Shown: positions 37,530 through 47,541 of the stretch, piece after piece
Position numbering within the stretch: position 1 is the stretch's first letter
How the letters are laid out: each line of letters opens with the position of its first letter
NCBI GenBank assembly: GCA_002085445.1
Contig: NBMI01000041.1
Location: forward strand, 1 to 54,647
Reading direction: 5' to 3'
Source of the DNA: Candidatus Parabeggiatoa sp. nov. 2
GTDB taxonomy: Bacteria > Pseudomonadota > Gammaproteobacteria > Beggiatoales > Beggiatoaceae
Length of the DNA: 54,647 nucleotides
The notes under the pieces: model-generated
Told to the model about the DNA's origin: nothing
Seen by the model: only the letters and a program-made list of their open reading frames with translations
Database searches by the model: none
Program-made: the position numbers and the translations under genes

Positions 37530-39779
37530 TCAAAACTTGAGCGGAGTCAGACCAATTTTTTCAATGGTTGCCGCCATGTCGTTGATGATTTGAGGCACAC
37601 GCTGAATGTCGGTAATGGCAATTTCGTAAGTCTGCACCCGTTCCGTTTCCAGTTGCAATTGTTTCAAGGTGTCATCGATTTTGCTCATCCGGTCGTGCGC
37701 CATTTCGCTCCCTTTGACAAAATGGCATTGGTAATCGTCGCCTTTTTTGCAGCCCATCAGAATCACGCCGTCATAGCCATTATTCAGGGCATCTGTTATC
37801 CAAATGGTGTTGACGGAGCCAAGGCAACGCACCGGAATGACACGTACAAAAGCGCTGTATTCTTGTCGCGTCATCCCCGCCATATCCAAGGCAGGATACG
37901 CATCATTTTCACAGGCAAGTAACAAAATACGCGGTTTTTCATCAAACTCGTCGGGAATGTCAACGATTTTGATGGCTTGCCCGACGGTTTCCACCGAGTA
38001 ATTTTCAAAGGAAATCACGCGCACCGGACAGGCCCCCATACAGGTACCGCAGCGCCGACAACGTGCTTCATTAAACAGTGGATAACGCTGTTCGTCTTCG
38101 TTAATCGCACCAAAAGGACATTCGACAGTGCAGCGTTTGCATTGGGTGCAACCTTCTTTACGAAAGCTGGGGAAACTTAAGTCGCCTGAGCGTGGATGAG
38201 CGGCTCGCCCAATGGCGGCATTTTCTAGGGCTTGGATCGCTTTTAGGGCCGCGCCCATCGCGTCTTCCATCGCTTGCCCCATGTCCATCGGACGGCGTAC
38301 CGGCCCGGCGGCATAAATACCGGTGCGGCGCGTTTCGTAGGGGAAACAGATAAAATGAGAGTCGGTGAAGCCGTTTACCAATTGTGGTATATCGGCGCCT
38401 TGGCGATAGTCCAGATTCAAAATGGATTCAACTGGAACAGTGGCCGTCGTCGCGGCCTCTTCCTTGGCTTCTCCTTCTTTCTCTTTGTCCTCAGCGGGCG
38501 CCGTTTCAATATTGATCCCGGAATTAGGCACCATGCCGGTCGCTAATACCACTAAATCGGCGTCGTAATTGACGTCTTCATCAAGAATTAAGTCTTTGAA
38601 TTTAAGGGTTAAATTACCCTCATTCGGGACAACTTCGCTGGCGATACCTTTGGTGAAGGTAATCCCTTTATTTTGGCCGCTGCGATAGAAGTCTTCGCCA
38701 CCGGCACCCGGCATACGCAGTTCGGTATAAAGCACCATGGCGTCTATGTCAGGATTAGCGTCTTTGAAGTACATTGCCTGCTTGACGCTCGTCATGCAGC
38801 AGTGCCCTGAGCAATAGGGCAAATGGCCCTCTTTTTCACTGCGTTGCCCGGCGCATTGGACAAACACTACGCTTTTGACGTCCTTGCCATCGGAGGGCCG
38901 TTTAATACTGTTGCCATTGGCTTGCTTGGCTAGGGTTTCTAAGCCGAGTTGATCGACGACATCGGGCGATTTGCCATAAGCAAATTCTGGCAATTGCGTC
39001 GCGTCGTAAGGTTTAAAGCCACTGGCTTGAATGATGGAGCCAAAGTTTTGGGTTAGCGTCGAACCGCCATTGGTGGTAATATCGGCACTAAAGCGTCCGG
39101 GAGCGCCGCTGGTTTTAGTTACAGTGGCGTTGAGATGGACGGTGATTTTGTCGTTGTCATCGACTTGTTTTATTAAATCTGTTATAGCGCTTTCTTGTGG
39201 ATCGGCAAACGGTGAACGGTTAGGGATGCGTTTGTTCAATTGCGCCGCGATGCCACCCAATGCGTCTGTTTTTTCGACAATCGTGGTAGAGTAGCCGGCT
39301 TTGGCGATTTCAAGGGCGGCCGTTAAACCGGTAAAGCCACCGCCTACGACAAGAACATGACGTACCAAGCCCTGCTCTTCGCTGGGAGCGGGCAAATTCA
39401 TGTATTTGACTTCGGCGCAAGCCATGCGTATATAGTCGTCCGCCATTTCTTGCGTGGTTTCTTCGGCTTCATCGGTAGCGGGGCGCACCCAAATCACGCC
39501 TTCGCGCAAATTGGCACGAGAAAGTGCCACATTGTCAAAGTTAAAGGCATCGGTTTTGGCGCGTCTGGAACAGGCGGCAATGACGACATGATTGACTTCG
39601 CCGGCGTCAATATCGGCTTGAATCATTTTCACGCCGTCACTGTTACAGAGAAAATCGTGTTGTTTGGCAAAACCGACTTTGCCCTCGCGTGTGGCAATCT
39701 TTGCCAGTTGAGCAGTATCTAGGCGTTCACCGATACCGCAGCCTTTGCAAATATAAGCCCCTAATTTTTTATCGGCCAT
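37530..39779 (-). CDS. qmoB: QmoB-like FAD/iron-sulfur subunit
   Basis: 749 residues, HdrA-like. N-terminal ICKGCGIGERL region, an FAD-binding VLVVGGGFTGLTAAL near 145, then CTQCKRCTVECPFG and CRRCGTCMGACPVR near 575-610 (two 4Fe-4S). The C-terminal MvhD-like domain has LLLACENDAY, RCLGSVN and MGCKKGDDYQC. Qmo transfers electrons between APS reductase and the quinone pool or another partner. It starts 5 bp after the qmoA stop. A Glu/Ala-rich insert near residue 440 looks species-specific. Confidence 0.92.
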   Translation of the reverse strand: MADKKLGAYICKGCGIGERLDTAQLAKIATREGKVGFAKQHDFLCNSDGVKMIQADIDAGEVNHVVIAACSRRAKTDAFNFDNVALSRANLREGVIWVRPATDEAEETTQEMADDYIRMACAEVKYMNLPAPSEEQGLVRHVLVVGGGFTGLTAALEIAKAGYSTTIVEKTDALGGIAAQLNKRIPNRSPFADPQESAITDLIKQVDDNDKITVHLNATVTKTSGAPGRFSADITTNGGSTLTQNFGSIIQASGFKPYDATQLPEFAYGKSPDVVDQLGLETLAKQANGNSIKRPSDGKDVKSVVFVQCAGQRSEKEGHLPYCSGHCCMTSVKQAMYFKDANPDIDAMVLYTELRMPGAGGEDFYRSGQNKGITFTKGIASEVVPNEGNLTLKFKDLILDEDVNYDADLVVLATGMVPNSGINIETAPAEDKEKEGEAKEEAATTATVPVESILNLDYRQGADIPQLVNGFTDSHFICFPYETRRTGIYAAGPVRRPMDMGQAMEDAMGAALKAIQALENAAIGRAAHPRSGDLSFPSFRKEGCTQCKRCTVECPFGAINEDEQRYPLFNEARCRRCGTCMGACPVRVISFENYSVETVGQAIKIVDIPDEFDEKPRILLLACENDAYPALDMAGMTRQEYSAFVRVIPVRCLGSVNTIWITDALNNGYDGVILMGCKKGDDYQCHFVKGSEMAHDRMSKIDDTLKQLQLETERVQTYEIAITDIQRVPQIINDMAATIEKIGLTPLKF

Positions 39780-39784
39780 TTTTT

Positions 39785-41080
39785 TTAACCTCCCTGAGTA
39801 GCGGCGACTTGATTAACGACTTGAATAGCCCGTAAAGCGCTGGCGGTAGCACTTTGCACGGCCCGATTGACATCTAACGCATCGGTGGCAACACCCGCGC
39901 CAAACATGCCGCCATTACTGGGGTCATTTTCAATAAACCCGTGTTCATTGACGGTCATATTCACGTCTAATTGGCTGAAATCGACACTCGGCTCCATACC
40001 GATAGCGAGTACCACTAAATCATGCGGATTGCTATAACGGTTGTAACCTTCGGTGTCTACGCCGTGCAAAATGGGATTACCCGTCGCTTTGTCTTGGGTA
40101 ATGCTCGCAACTTTGGATTTGATGAAATGTACCGTTTCGTCAGCTTTAGCTTTGTGGTACAGATCCTCAAAGCGATCAATGGCACGAATGTCAATATAAT
40201 AAATAGTGGACTTGCCATCATCGCCATATTGTTCGCGCACATAAGTGGTTTGTTTCAGCGAAGCGGTGCAGCAAATGCGGGAACAGTGTTTGAGGTAATT
40301 GCGATCACGCGAGCCGGCGCATTGGATAAAGGCAATGTCTTTGGCTTCTTTACCATCTGACGGCCGCAAGATTTTACCGCCCGTCGGCCCCATCTGATCC
40401 ATCATGCGCTCAAGTTCAACACTGGTGATGACATTGGGAATACGATCATAGCCGTAGGGTTGAATTTTGTTGGCATCATAAGGCTTCCAACCGGTTGCCC
40501 AGACGATGGCACCGACATTTAGCGTTAAGTCTTGCTCCGGCATGTCCAACTCAATGGCCTCATATTGACAGGCGGCTTTGGCTTTGTCGGCATCGGCCGT
40601 GCCGATGAGGCGCTGATCGATAACGTAGTGTTGCGGATAGGCCATAAAAAACGGCAAATAGGCCCCCTTGCGTTTGCTATCCATCACGCCGTAGTTGTAT
40701 TCGTCATCGAATTCAGCCTCCACCGCGTCTTTACAGGCCCCACAGGCCGTGCAATTGTCATTGACATAGCGCGGAGATAGCTTGAGATTGACGGTATAAT
40801 TACCGGCCTCGCCCGTCACTTGAGTGATTTCGGCCATCGTCATAACGCGCACTCTTTTATTGGCCTTGATGCGACGCAGATTGATTTCCATGCCGCACGT
40901 CGGGTGGCACATCTTCGGGAAATATTTATATAATTGAGATACCCGTCCGCCGAGTGACGGATTTTTTTCAATCAATATCACGTCCTTGCCACATTCTGCG
41001 GCCTCCAACGCAGCGGTCATCCCGCTAATTCCACCCCCCACGACTAAAATAGTCTGGTTGGTTGCAACGACATCAGTCAT
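39785..41080 (-). CDS. qmoA: QmoA-like FAD subunit
   Basis: 431 residues from ATG 41078-41080 (MTDVVATNQT), with a GGAGG site nearby; the in-frame extension is short. HdrA-family flavoprotein: ILVVGGGISGMTAAL FAD motif, LGGRVSQLYKYFPKMC, a CTACGAC cluster motif near 115, FIQCAGSRDRNYLKHCSR near 265, and a C-terminal GAGVATDALDVN FAD contact. First gene of the operon; qmoB follows after 5 bp. An aprBA pair, its usual neighbour, is not in this window. Confidence 0.92.
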   Translation of the reverse strand: MTDVVATNQTILVVGGGISGMTAALEAAECGKDVILIEKNPSLGGRVSQLYKYFPKMCHPTCGMEINLRRIKANKRVRVMTMAEITQVTGEAGNYTVNLKLSPRYVNDNCTACGACKDAVEAEFDDEYNYGVMDSKRKGAYLPFFMAYPQHYVIDQRLIGTADADKAKAACQYEAIELDMPEQDLTLNVGAIVWATGWKPYDANKIQPYGYDRIPNVITSVELERMMDQMGPTGGKILRPSDGKEAKDIAFIQCAGSRDRNYLKHCSRICCTASLKQTTYVREQYGDDGKSTIYYIDIRAIDRFEDLYHKAKADETVHFIKSKVASITQDKATGNPILHGVDTEGYNRYSNPHDLVVLAIGMEPSVDFSQLDVNMTVNEHGFIENDPSNGGMFGAGVATDALDVNRAVQSATASALRAIQVVNQVAATQGG

Positions 41081-41551
41081 GCGATTCCTCCACAAATTGT
41101 AAGGTCTCTAAACAGAGGCATATTAGGATACATTGATATAGCACGATAGTCTAGGATAATTTTTAATGGGACAGGTAAGGGGGAAGGTTAAAGGGGGAAT
41201 AAAGAGCAGCGGGGTGAATAGTGAGTATAGCGAATTGCGCGTAAGTACAACGAATTACGCGGATAAACGAATTTAATAGTCAGTGAGTACAGCGAATGAA
41301 TAGTGAGTACAGCGAATTACGCGGATAAACGAATTTAAGAGTCAGTAAGTACAGCGAATTGCGGGGATAAACGAATTGAAGCCCCAACGGGGCGACATTA
41401 ATATAGCCAAGGGCACCGCCCCTGGCAAGCCCCAACGGGGCGACATTAATAAAGCCAGTGTACCTACCTGGCAAGCCCCAACGGGGCGACAGATTTATCG
41501 CTCAAAATACTTGACAAAAGCGCAAATGTCAAGTAAAAAAATTATTACTCC
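41081..41551. repeat. intergenic repeats downstream of the qmo promoter side
   Basis: Several ACGAATTACGCGGATAAACG units (41240-41370), then three GCCCCAACGGGGCGACA hairpin repeats with a CCCCTGGCAAG block (41380-41490). No gene. Confidence 0.75.
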
Positions 41552-41682
41552 GTCAAAAACTCCAAGAGACTGATTTTAAACAGATTGCTGGTTTTCCTCA
41601 CGCCACCGATGAGGCGATTTTAGCGTTATCCGATCCGCCCTATTACACCGCTTGCCCAAATCCTTGGCTGTCTGACTTGTAA
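41552..41682 (+). pseudogene. second fragment of the DNA-methylase start
   Basis: About 43 codons (KLQETDFKQIAGFPHATDEA, then ALSDPPYYTACP to the stop) duplicate the end of the 41989-42234 fragment with a few base changes, including the same termination in a repeat at SDL|TAAGTACA. Confidence 0.8.
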
Positions 41683-41988
41683 GTACAGCGAATTGCGCGG
41701 ATAAACGAATTTAAGAGTTAGTCAGTAAGTACAGCGAATTGCGCGGATAAACGAATTTAAGAGTCAGTAAGTACAGCGAATGAATAGTGCTAAGTAATTA
41801 GTTGTACTAAGTAATTAGTTGTACTAAGTCCTAATTCGTTTATCCGCGTAATTCGCTGTACTATGTGCGTAATTGGCTGTACTATGTGCGTAATTGGCTG
41901 TACTACGTGCGTCATTGGCTGTACTACGTGCGTCATTCGCTATACTAAGCCATTCCGCTCCTTGGCTGTAACAATTTAATTTATATCA
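41683..41988. repeat. repeat array between the methylase fragments
   Basis: Units of GTACAGCGAATTGCGCGG and its reverse, several shortened to 'tgcgtaattggctgtacta' steps. No gene. Confidence 0.8.
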
Positions 41989-42234
41989 ATGAAAATATTA
42001 AACGATTTATTCAGTAATCGGGCAAGCACTCAACCGGTTAAATGCTTAGGCTTAAGCTTTGAAAACGACGATGCGCGTCGTGCCCACTTTTTAGAATTAC
42101 TCAGTAAAAAACTCCAACAGACTGATTTTAAACAGATTGCAGGATTTCCTCACGCCACCGATGAGGCTATTTTAGCGTTATCCGATCCGCCCTATTACAC
42201 CGCTTGCCCAAATCCTTGGCTGTCTGACTTGTAA
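41989..42234 (+). pseudogene. truncated DNA adenine methylase N-terminus
   Basis: 81 codons beginning MKILNDLFSNRAST and reaching DEAILALSDPPYYTACPNPW, which contains the DPPY catalytic motif of N6-adenine methylases (of the DUF1156-like, defence-associated kind, as I recall them). The gene then stops at SDL followed by the TAAGTACAACGAATTGCGCG repeat, so the remaining hundreds of residues are missing. It lies 630 bp upstream of the BrxC/PglY-like ATPase on the same strand and was probably its partner. Confidence 0.75.
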
Positions 42235-42862
42235 GTACAACGAATTGCGCGGATAAACGAATTTAAGAGTCAGTGAGTAAGTACAACGAATTGCGCGTAA
42301 GTACAACGAATTTTTGTCGCTGTGGATCGTCCCAAAAATAGGTACAGTGCCCTTTAGGGTACTTTAGCTTTTAGACAACTGCTTTAGCTGTTTTGGTAAG
42401 TTATTTTTTAGCCGATCCTGTACTACGTTTATCCTAATTCGTTTATCCGCGTAATTCGCTGTACTACGTGCGCAATTCGCTGTACTACGTTTATCCTAAT
42501 TCGTTTATCCGCGTAATTCGCTGTACTACGTTTATCCTAATTCGTTTATCCGCGTAATTCGCTGTACTACGTGCGTAATTCGCTGTACTACGTTTATCCT
42601 AATTCGTTTATCCGCGCAATTCGCTGTACTACGTGCGCAATTCGCTGTACTACGTTTATCCTAATTCGTTTATCCGCGCAATTCGCTGTACTACGTGCGT
42701 AATTCGCTGTACTACGTTTATCCTAATTCGTTTATCCGCGCAATTCGCTGTACTACGTGCACAATTCGCTGTACTACGTGCGCAATTCGCTGTACTAAGT
42801 AATAAGCAATAAGTTGTACTAAGTAATTGTACCCAACATACCAAATTTACCCATTACCGATT
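42235..42862. repeat. dense array of 'attcgtttatccgcg' repeats
   Basis: After a GTGCCCTTTAGGGTAC block (about 42347) comes a run from about 42430 of TTCGTTTATCCGCGTAATTC units alternating with short 'gctgtactacgtgcg' steps, nearly all in one orientation. It ends 60-70 bp before the ATPase start, so it likely contains or replaces its promoter. Confidence 0.88.
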
Positions 42863-45800
42863 ATGCAATATTCCGACTTAATCCAATTTAAAAACCTAGA
42901 ATCCGTTATCCAATTCCGACACGCTGAGCAATCAAGCAAAGCCAAACGCTTAGTACAAACTTATGTCATTTCTGACGAAATGGCCGATAAATTGATCAAG
43001 TTAGTGTTTGAACAACTCGGTTTTGACTTAGAAGGCGACAAAAAAGGCCTCTTTATTGTCGGCAACTACGGCACCGGTAAATCACATCTCATGGCAGTGA
43101 TTTCCAGTATCGCGGAACAAACAAAATTAGTGAATTACTTAACTAATAAAACCGTGGCGGAATCTGCCAAAAAAACCATTGCCGGCCAATTTCAGGTTAT
43201 ACGGGTAGAATTAAGCGCCGTCAAACGTTCCCTACGCGATTGTCTTACCGAGGAAATCGAACAGTATCTGGATCGTCTCGGCGTTTCTTTCCAATTTCCG
43301 CCAGCCGACAAAATTACCAACAACAAAGGCGCCTTTGAAGACATGATGGCCGCTTTTGAAAAGCATTATTCCGGGCAAGGACTGCTATTAATCGTTGACG
43401 AATTGTTGGAATTTCTCAGCAGCCGAAAAAGCCGTGAATTAATTGTTGATTTGAGTTTTCTACGCGAAATCGGCGAAATTTGTCAAAACACACGGTTCCG
43501 TTTTATCGCCGGCATGCAAGAAACGATTTTTGACAATCCACGTTTTAAATTTGCCGCTAATGAATTGCGGCGCGTCAAAGATCGTTTTGAACAATTGTTG
43601 ATTACGCGCAAAGACATCAAATTTGTGGTAGCGGAGCGGTTGCTGAAAAAAAAGGTGGCACAAAAAAAGAAAATTCGAGCTTATTTGCAACCTTTCGCGC
43701 ACTGTTATGGCAGCATGAATGAACGCCTGGATGAATTTGTGGATTTATTTCCGGTACATCCTGACTACATTAACGTGTTTGAACAGATTATCGCGGTGGA
43801 AAAGCGCGAAATTCTCAAACAGTTAGAAGGCACCATGCAAGAGTTGCTCAACCAAACCGTGCCCGAAAATCAACCCAATTTACTGGCTTTTGACAGCTAT
43901 TGGAACACACTGCGAGAAAATTTCTCCCTTCGTGCCACCGATGACATTCGTGAAGTGATTAATTGTAGCCAAGTCTTAGAAGATCGCATTGAGCGAGCTT
44001 TTACTCGCCCAAATTATAAAGCCATGGCACTGCGGATTATTCACGCGCTGTCGGTGCATCGGCTCACCACTCACGATTTTTCCGCGGCAGTGGGCATGAC
44101 GGCGCAAGAATTGCGAGATACGTTATGCTTATATCAACCCGGTATCGAAGAATTAGGCAATCCCGCCGCTGATTTACACTCTCAAGTCGAATTAGTCTTA
44201 CGTGAAATTTTAAAAACGGTTAATCGGCAATTTATCTCGGCAAATACCAACAATGGGCAATATTACCTGGATTTGAAAAAAACCGAGGATTTTGATGCCA
44301 TTATTGAAAATCGCGCCGAAATGGTTGAGGCGGACAATCTGGATGACTATTACTATGTCGTACTGCGGCAAATAATGGAAGCCACTGATGAACCTTATGT
44401 GGGCAATTTTTTGATTTGGCAACGGGAATTAGAATGGCGCAGCCATAAAGTCACGCGCCTTGGCTACTTAATTTTTGGCTGTTTTGCCACGCCAAATGAA
44501 CGCGCCACCGCCGTGCCAGAACGGGATTTTTATCTTTACTTTCTGCAACCCTACGAAACCCCAAAATACCAAAAAAGTGCCGCAACCTCGGATGAAGTCT
44601 TTTTTAACCTCAAACACAAGGATGAAACCTTTCATCAACTGCTACGCAATTACACCGCGGCTTCCATTCTGGTTCGCCATTCATCAGGGCACCCTAAATC
44701 GGTGTATGAAAATAAAGCGCAACTTTATTTCAAACAAGTGGCGGCATGGTTGCAAAACAATATCACCAAAGTCTTTGAAGTCACTTATCAAGGCAAAACT
44801 CAGCCTTTGTTAGATTGGACAAAAAGCCAAAACATCCGCGAGCTTGCTGGGCTTGGCAAAGAAGAGCGCATCAATTTTCGGGAATTGATAGAATTAGTCG
44901 CCAGTATTTGTTTAGAACAGACGTTTACCGACAAAAGCCCCGAATATCCGGTCTTTTCGAGACTCATCACTGGCGACAACCTTGCTCAAGCCGCCCAAGA
45001 AGCCATACGAGGCTTGTTGGCGGCACCCAACAAACGCTCTAAACAAGCCAACACTATTTTAGATGCGTTGCAACTGTTAGACGGCCCCAATATTACCCCC
45101 TTAAACTCGCCTTATGCATGCTATATCATTGATTTACTAAACAAAAAAGCCAAAAGCCAAGTGCTGAATTACGGTGAATTGCTCCCCGACTCTTATCTTG
45201 CGCCCGAAAAATACCGCCTTGAGCCAGAATTTGTGATGGTGATACTCGCTGCGCTTATTTACAGCGGGGAACTTGTGTTAGCCATGCCGGGTAAAAAATT
45301 TAATGCCTCTAATTTCAATGAATTGGCAGGCGCTCCTCTTAAAGACTGGTTAACTTTTAAACACCTTGAACGCCCGAAAGATTTTAATGTGCCAGCCTTA
45401 AAAGCCCTGTTTGAATTGTTCGGTTTGCCCACCGATTTAGCCATTGACTTAACCCAAAATAAACCAGAGGCGGTGCAACAACTACACACCTTTGCCCATA
45501 AACATCTCGAATCGGTGGTAAAAACACAAAACGACTTAGGCAAGGCAATCCTGTTTTGGGGAAAAGCGGTGCTAAGTACGGCGGAAATGCAGCATTATCA
45601 AAAACGGTTGGCAGACTGCAAGGCGTTTTTGGAAACGCTGCAAGCCTACTCCACCCCTGGACAATTCAAGAACTTTCGCTACAGCCTTGATAAAGTAACC
45701 GCCCAACGGAGCGGCTTTGAGACTTTACAAGAACTCAATCAATTGCAATCCATTCTCCGAGAATTGAATACCGCTACCGCTTATTTAATGGCAGCCGAAG

Positions 45801-46600
45801 CGATGTTACCACCCGAACATGACTGGGTGCAAGACATGAAAGCCACGCGGGCTGAACTACTGCCCCGCATGAAGGATAGCAGTCAACGCGCCAGCAGTGG
45901 TTTTAGCTATCACATTCAACAACAACTTGGTATTTTACAAAAAAACTATCGGCAACTCTACCTTGACTTACACCAACAAGCGCGACTAGGCGCGGCGGAA
46001 CATGAAGATAAGAAAAAGCTGTTACGCGATGCGCGTTTGACACAATTAAAACAACTGGCGCCTATTGACTTGATGCCACAACAACAATTAGACGATTTTG
46101 AAACTCGTCTCAACCAACTGCAAACCTGTTTTGATTTAAGCGAATACGACTTATTTGCCCAAGCATTTTGTCCACACTGCGAATTTAAACCAACTTCACC
46201 ACCGCCACCGCCCGCTGTCGATAGACTGACTGAACTCAGCGACACCTTAGCGCAACGGCACAGTGAATGGACACAAACGCTACTCACCGAGCTCAACAGC
46301 GTGGCTAAATCTGAACGGTGGCAACTACTCCAAGCCGAAAATCGCGCCCGACTAGAGATATTTTTGAGTAACCAAACCTTGCCAGAACAAATTAGCTACG
46401 AATTTTTAGAAGCGGTGCAAGAAGCGTTATCGGGGCTGCACAAAGTCACACTGAATTTAACGGAATTTCAAAATGCGATTGTCGCAGGTAGTTTTCCCGC
46501 CACACTACCAGAATTGCAGCAACGCATTGATAACTATTTACAAGAACTCACCCTGGGCAAAAAAACTCATAAAATACGCATAGTATTGGGTGGAACCTAG
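42863..46600 (+). CDS. BrxC/PglY-like large P-loop ATPase (DUF6079 type)
   Basis: 1245 residues from ATG 42863 (MQYSDLIQFKNLE); the track-length frame begins inside an AT-rich spacer. Walker A GNYGTGKS at residues 67-74 and Walker B LLLIVDELLEF near 170, with FRFIAGMQETIF near 230. The size, early P-loop and helical remainder match BrxC/PglY ATPases of BREX-type phage defence. A proline-rich segment near 1115 (PTSPPPPPAVDR) separates a C-terminal domain. A Cys-x-x-Cys (FCPHCEF) sits near 1105. BREX partners (PglX, PglZ) are absent; only broken methylase fragments lie upstream. The ATPase itself looks intact. Confidence 0.8.
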   Translation: MQYSDLIQFKNLESVIQFRHAEQSSKAKRLVQTYVISDEMADKLIKLVFEQLGFDLEGDKKGLFIVGNYGTGKSHLMAVISSIAEQTKLVNYLTNKTVAESAKKTIAGQFQVIRVELSAVKRSLRDCLTEEIEQYLDRLGVSFQFPPADKITNNKGAFEDMMAAFEKHYSGQGLLLIVDELLEFLSSRKSRELIVDLSFLREIGEICQNTRFRFIAGMQETIFDNPRFKFAANELRRVKDRFEQLLITRKDIKFVVAERLLKKKVAQKKKIRAYLQPFAHCYGSMNERLDEFVDLFPVHPDYINVFEQIIAVEKREILKQLEGTMQELLNQTVPENQPNLLAFDSYWNTLRENFSLRATDDIREVINCSQVLEDRIERAFTRPNYKAMALRIIHALSVHRLTTHDFSAAVGMTAQELRDTLCLYQPGIEELGNPAADLHSQVELVLREILKTVNRQFISANTNNGQYYLDLKKTEDFDAIIENRAEMVEADNLDDYYYVVLRQIMEATDEPYVGNFLIWQRELEWRSHKVTRLGYLIFGCFATPNERATAVPERDFYLYFLQPYETPKYQKSAATSDEVFFNLKHKDETFHQLLRNYTAASILVRHSSGHPKSVYENKAQLYFKQVAAWLQNNITKVFEVTYQGKTQPLLDWTKSQNIRELAGLGKEERINFRELIELVASICLEQTFTDKSPEYPVFSRLITGDNLAQAAQEAIRGLLAAPNKRSKQANTILDALQLLDGPNITPLNSPYACYIIDLLNKKAKSQVLNYGELLPDSYLAPEKYRLEPEFVMVILAALIYSGELVLAMPGKKFNASNFNELAGAPLKDWLTFKHLERPKDFNVPALKALFELFGLPTDLAIDLTQNKPEAVQQLHTFAHKHLESVVKTQNDLGKAILFWGKAVLSTAEMQHYQKRLADCKAFLETLQAYSTPGQFKNFRYSLDKVTAQRSGFETLQELNQLQSILRELNTATAYLMAAEAMLPPEHDWVQDMKATRAELLPRMKDSSQRASSGFSYHIQQQLGILQKNYRQLYLDLHQQARLGAAEHEDKKKLLRDARLTQLKQLAPIDLMPQQQLDDFETRLNQLQTCFDLSEYDLFAQAFCPHCEFKPTSPPPPPAVDRLTELSDTLAQRHSEWTQTLLTELNSVAKSERWQLLQAENRARLEIFLSNQTLPEQISYEFLEAVQEALSGLHKVTLNLTEFQNAIVAGSFPATLPELQQRIDNYLQELTLGKKTHKIRIVLGGT

Positions 46601-47541
46601 GGCGGTGAAAATTGTGAATTGTGAATTATGGAGTCCAAACTTTAGTTTGGCAGGACTCCAAACTTTAGTTTGGCCATAATCCAAACTTGCTTTACTGAAA
46701 CCTGTAGTCAGTACCCGTGCAAAAGTTTGTCGGTATTTTGACGACGAAAACGACTGTAATGTTTAAGTTTATTTGTTGAAAAACTATAGTATAACACTAC
46801 CTTTTTGAGGGCCATAAAATCATTTGAAAGTTTCCAAATGAAAGTATGGCCCCCAAACTGCGCCCAAAAGTCATACTTTTTTTAAGTGTTTATTTATAAT
46901 TAGTGATCTTTTGGTTTTCATTTTTGAATGATCTCCGAAAAGCCTTGAGTCTTTAGTAAAAACGTTTTTTAGCACTCTCAAAGAGAATAGCAACCTAAAA
47001 TTTCAGAATTGAGTTTGTAGTAGGCGATTTATCGCCTAAAACGGTTAAAAGTAATTGTTTATAAAAATCGGATTCATTCACTCGTTTCCATGACGATTTA
47101 AAGTTTGAAGTTTGTAGTAGGCGCTTTAGCGCCTAAAACGGTTAAAAGTCATTATTTCGCAAACTCGGATTCATTCAAACGTTTCCATAACAGTTTAAAT
47201 AATACGGATAAACCAGAAATGCGAATTAAGATATTAAAACATCAAACCCAAACACCTCTACGAACAAATCCCTTATTATATACAATCCTTGTAGATATGA
47301 CTTTGTTGTCCTCGCCAGACAAACCCTAGCCACGGCCCTTTCACCCAATAATAACCTTTCTCTAAAAGGGGTTATACAAAAAAAATAGCGAGCAGGGGGA
47401 GTGAGGGCAACCATAAAGGATTGCCCCTACACGACATGACGGTTTGTAGGGGCAACCCCACGTGCAAAGCCCTTAACTTAATGGCATTGCCCCTGCACCC
47501 CCCCCGAATAGGAAAAGGGTAAAAGGGAAAAGGATCAAGGG
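46601..47541. repeat. intergenic repeats
   Basis: Palindromic CAAACTTTAGTTTGG copies (46630-46672), a TTTATGGCCC-type block (46805-46870), two 'taggcgatttatcgcc' type blocks (47015-47040, 47110-47140) with diverged flanks, a CTACAAGGATT-type half (47270-47296) and the right half of a TCAATGCCAT-family MITE (about 47400-47490). No gene. Confidence 0.75.

Noticed and set aside
42656..42844. 62-codon minus ORF with ARSTANC repeats
   Set aside because: Translation of the tandem repeat upstream of the BrxC-like gene.
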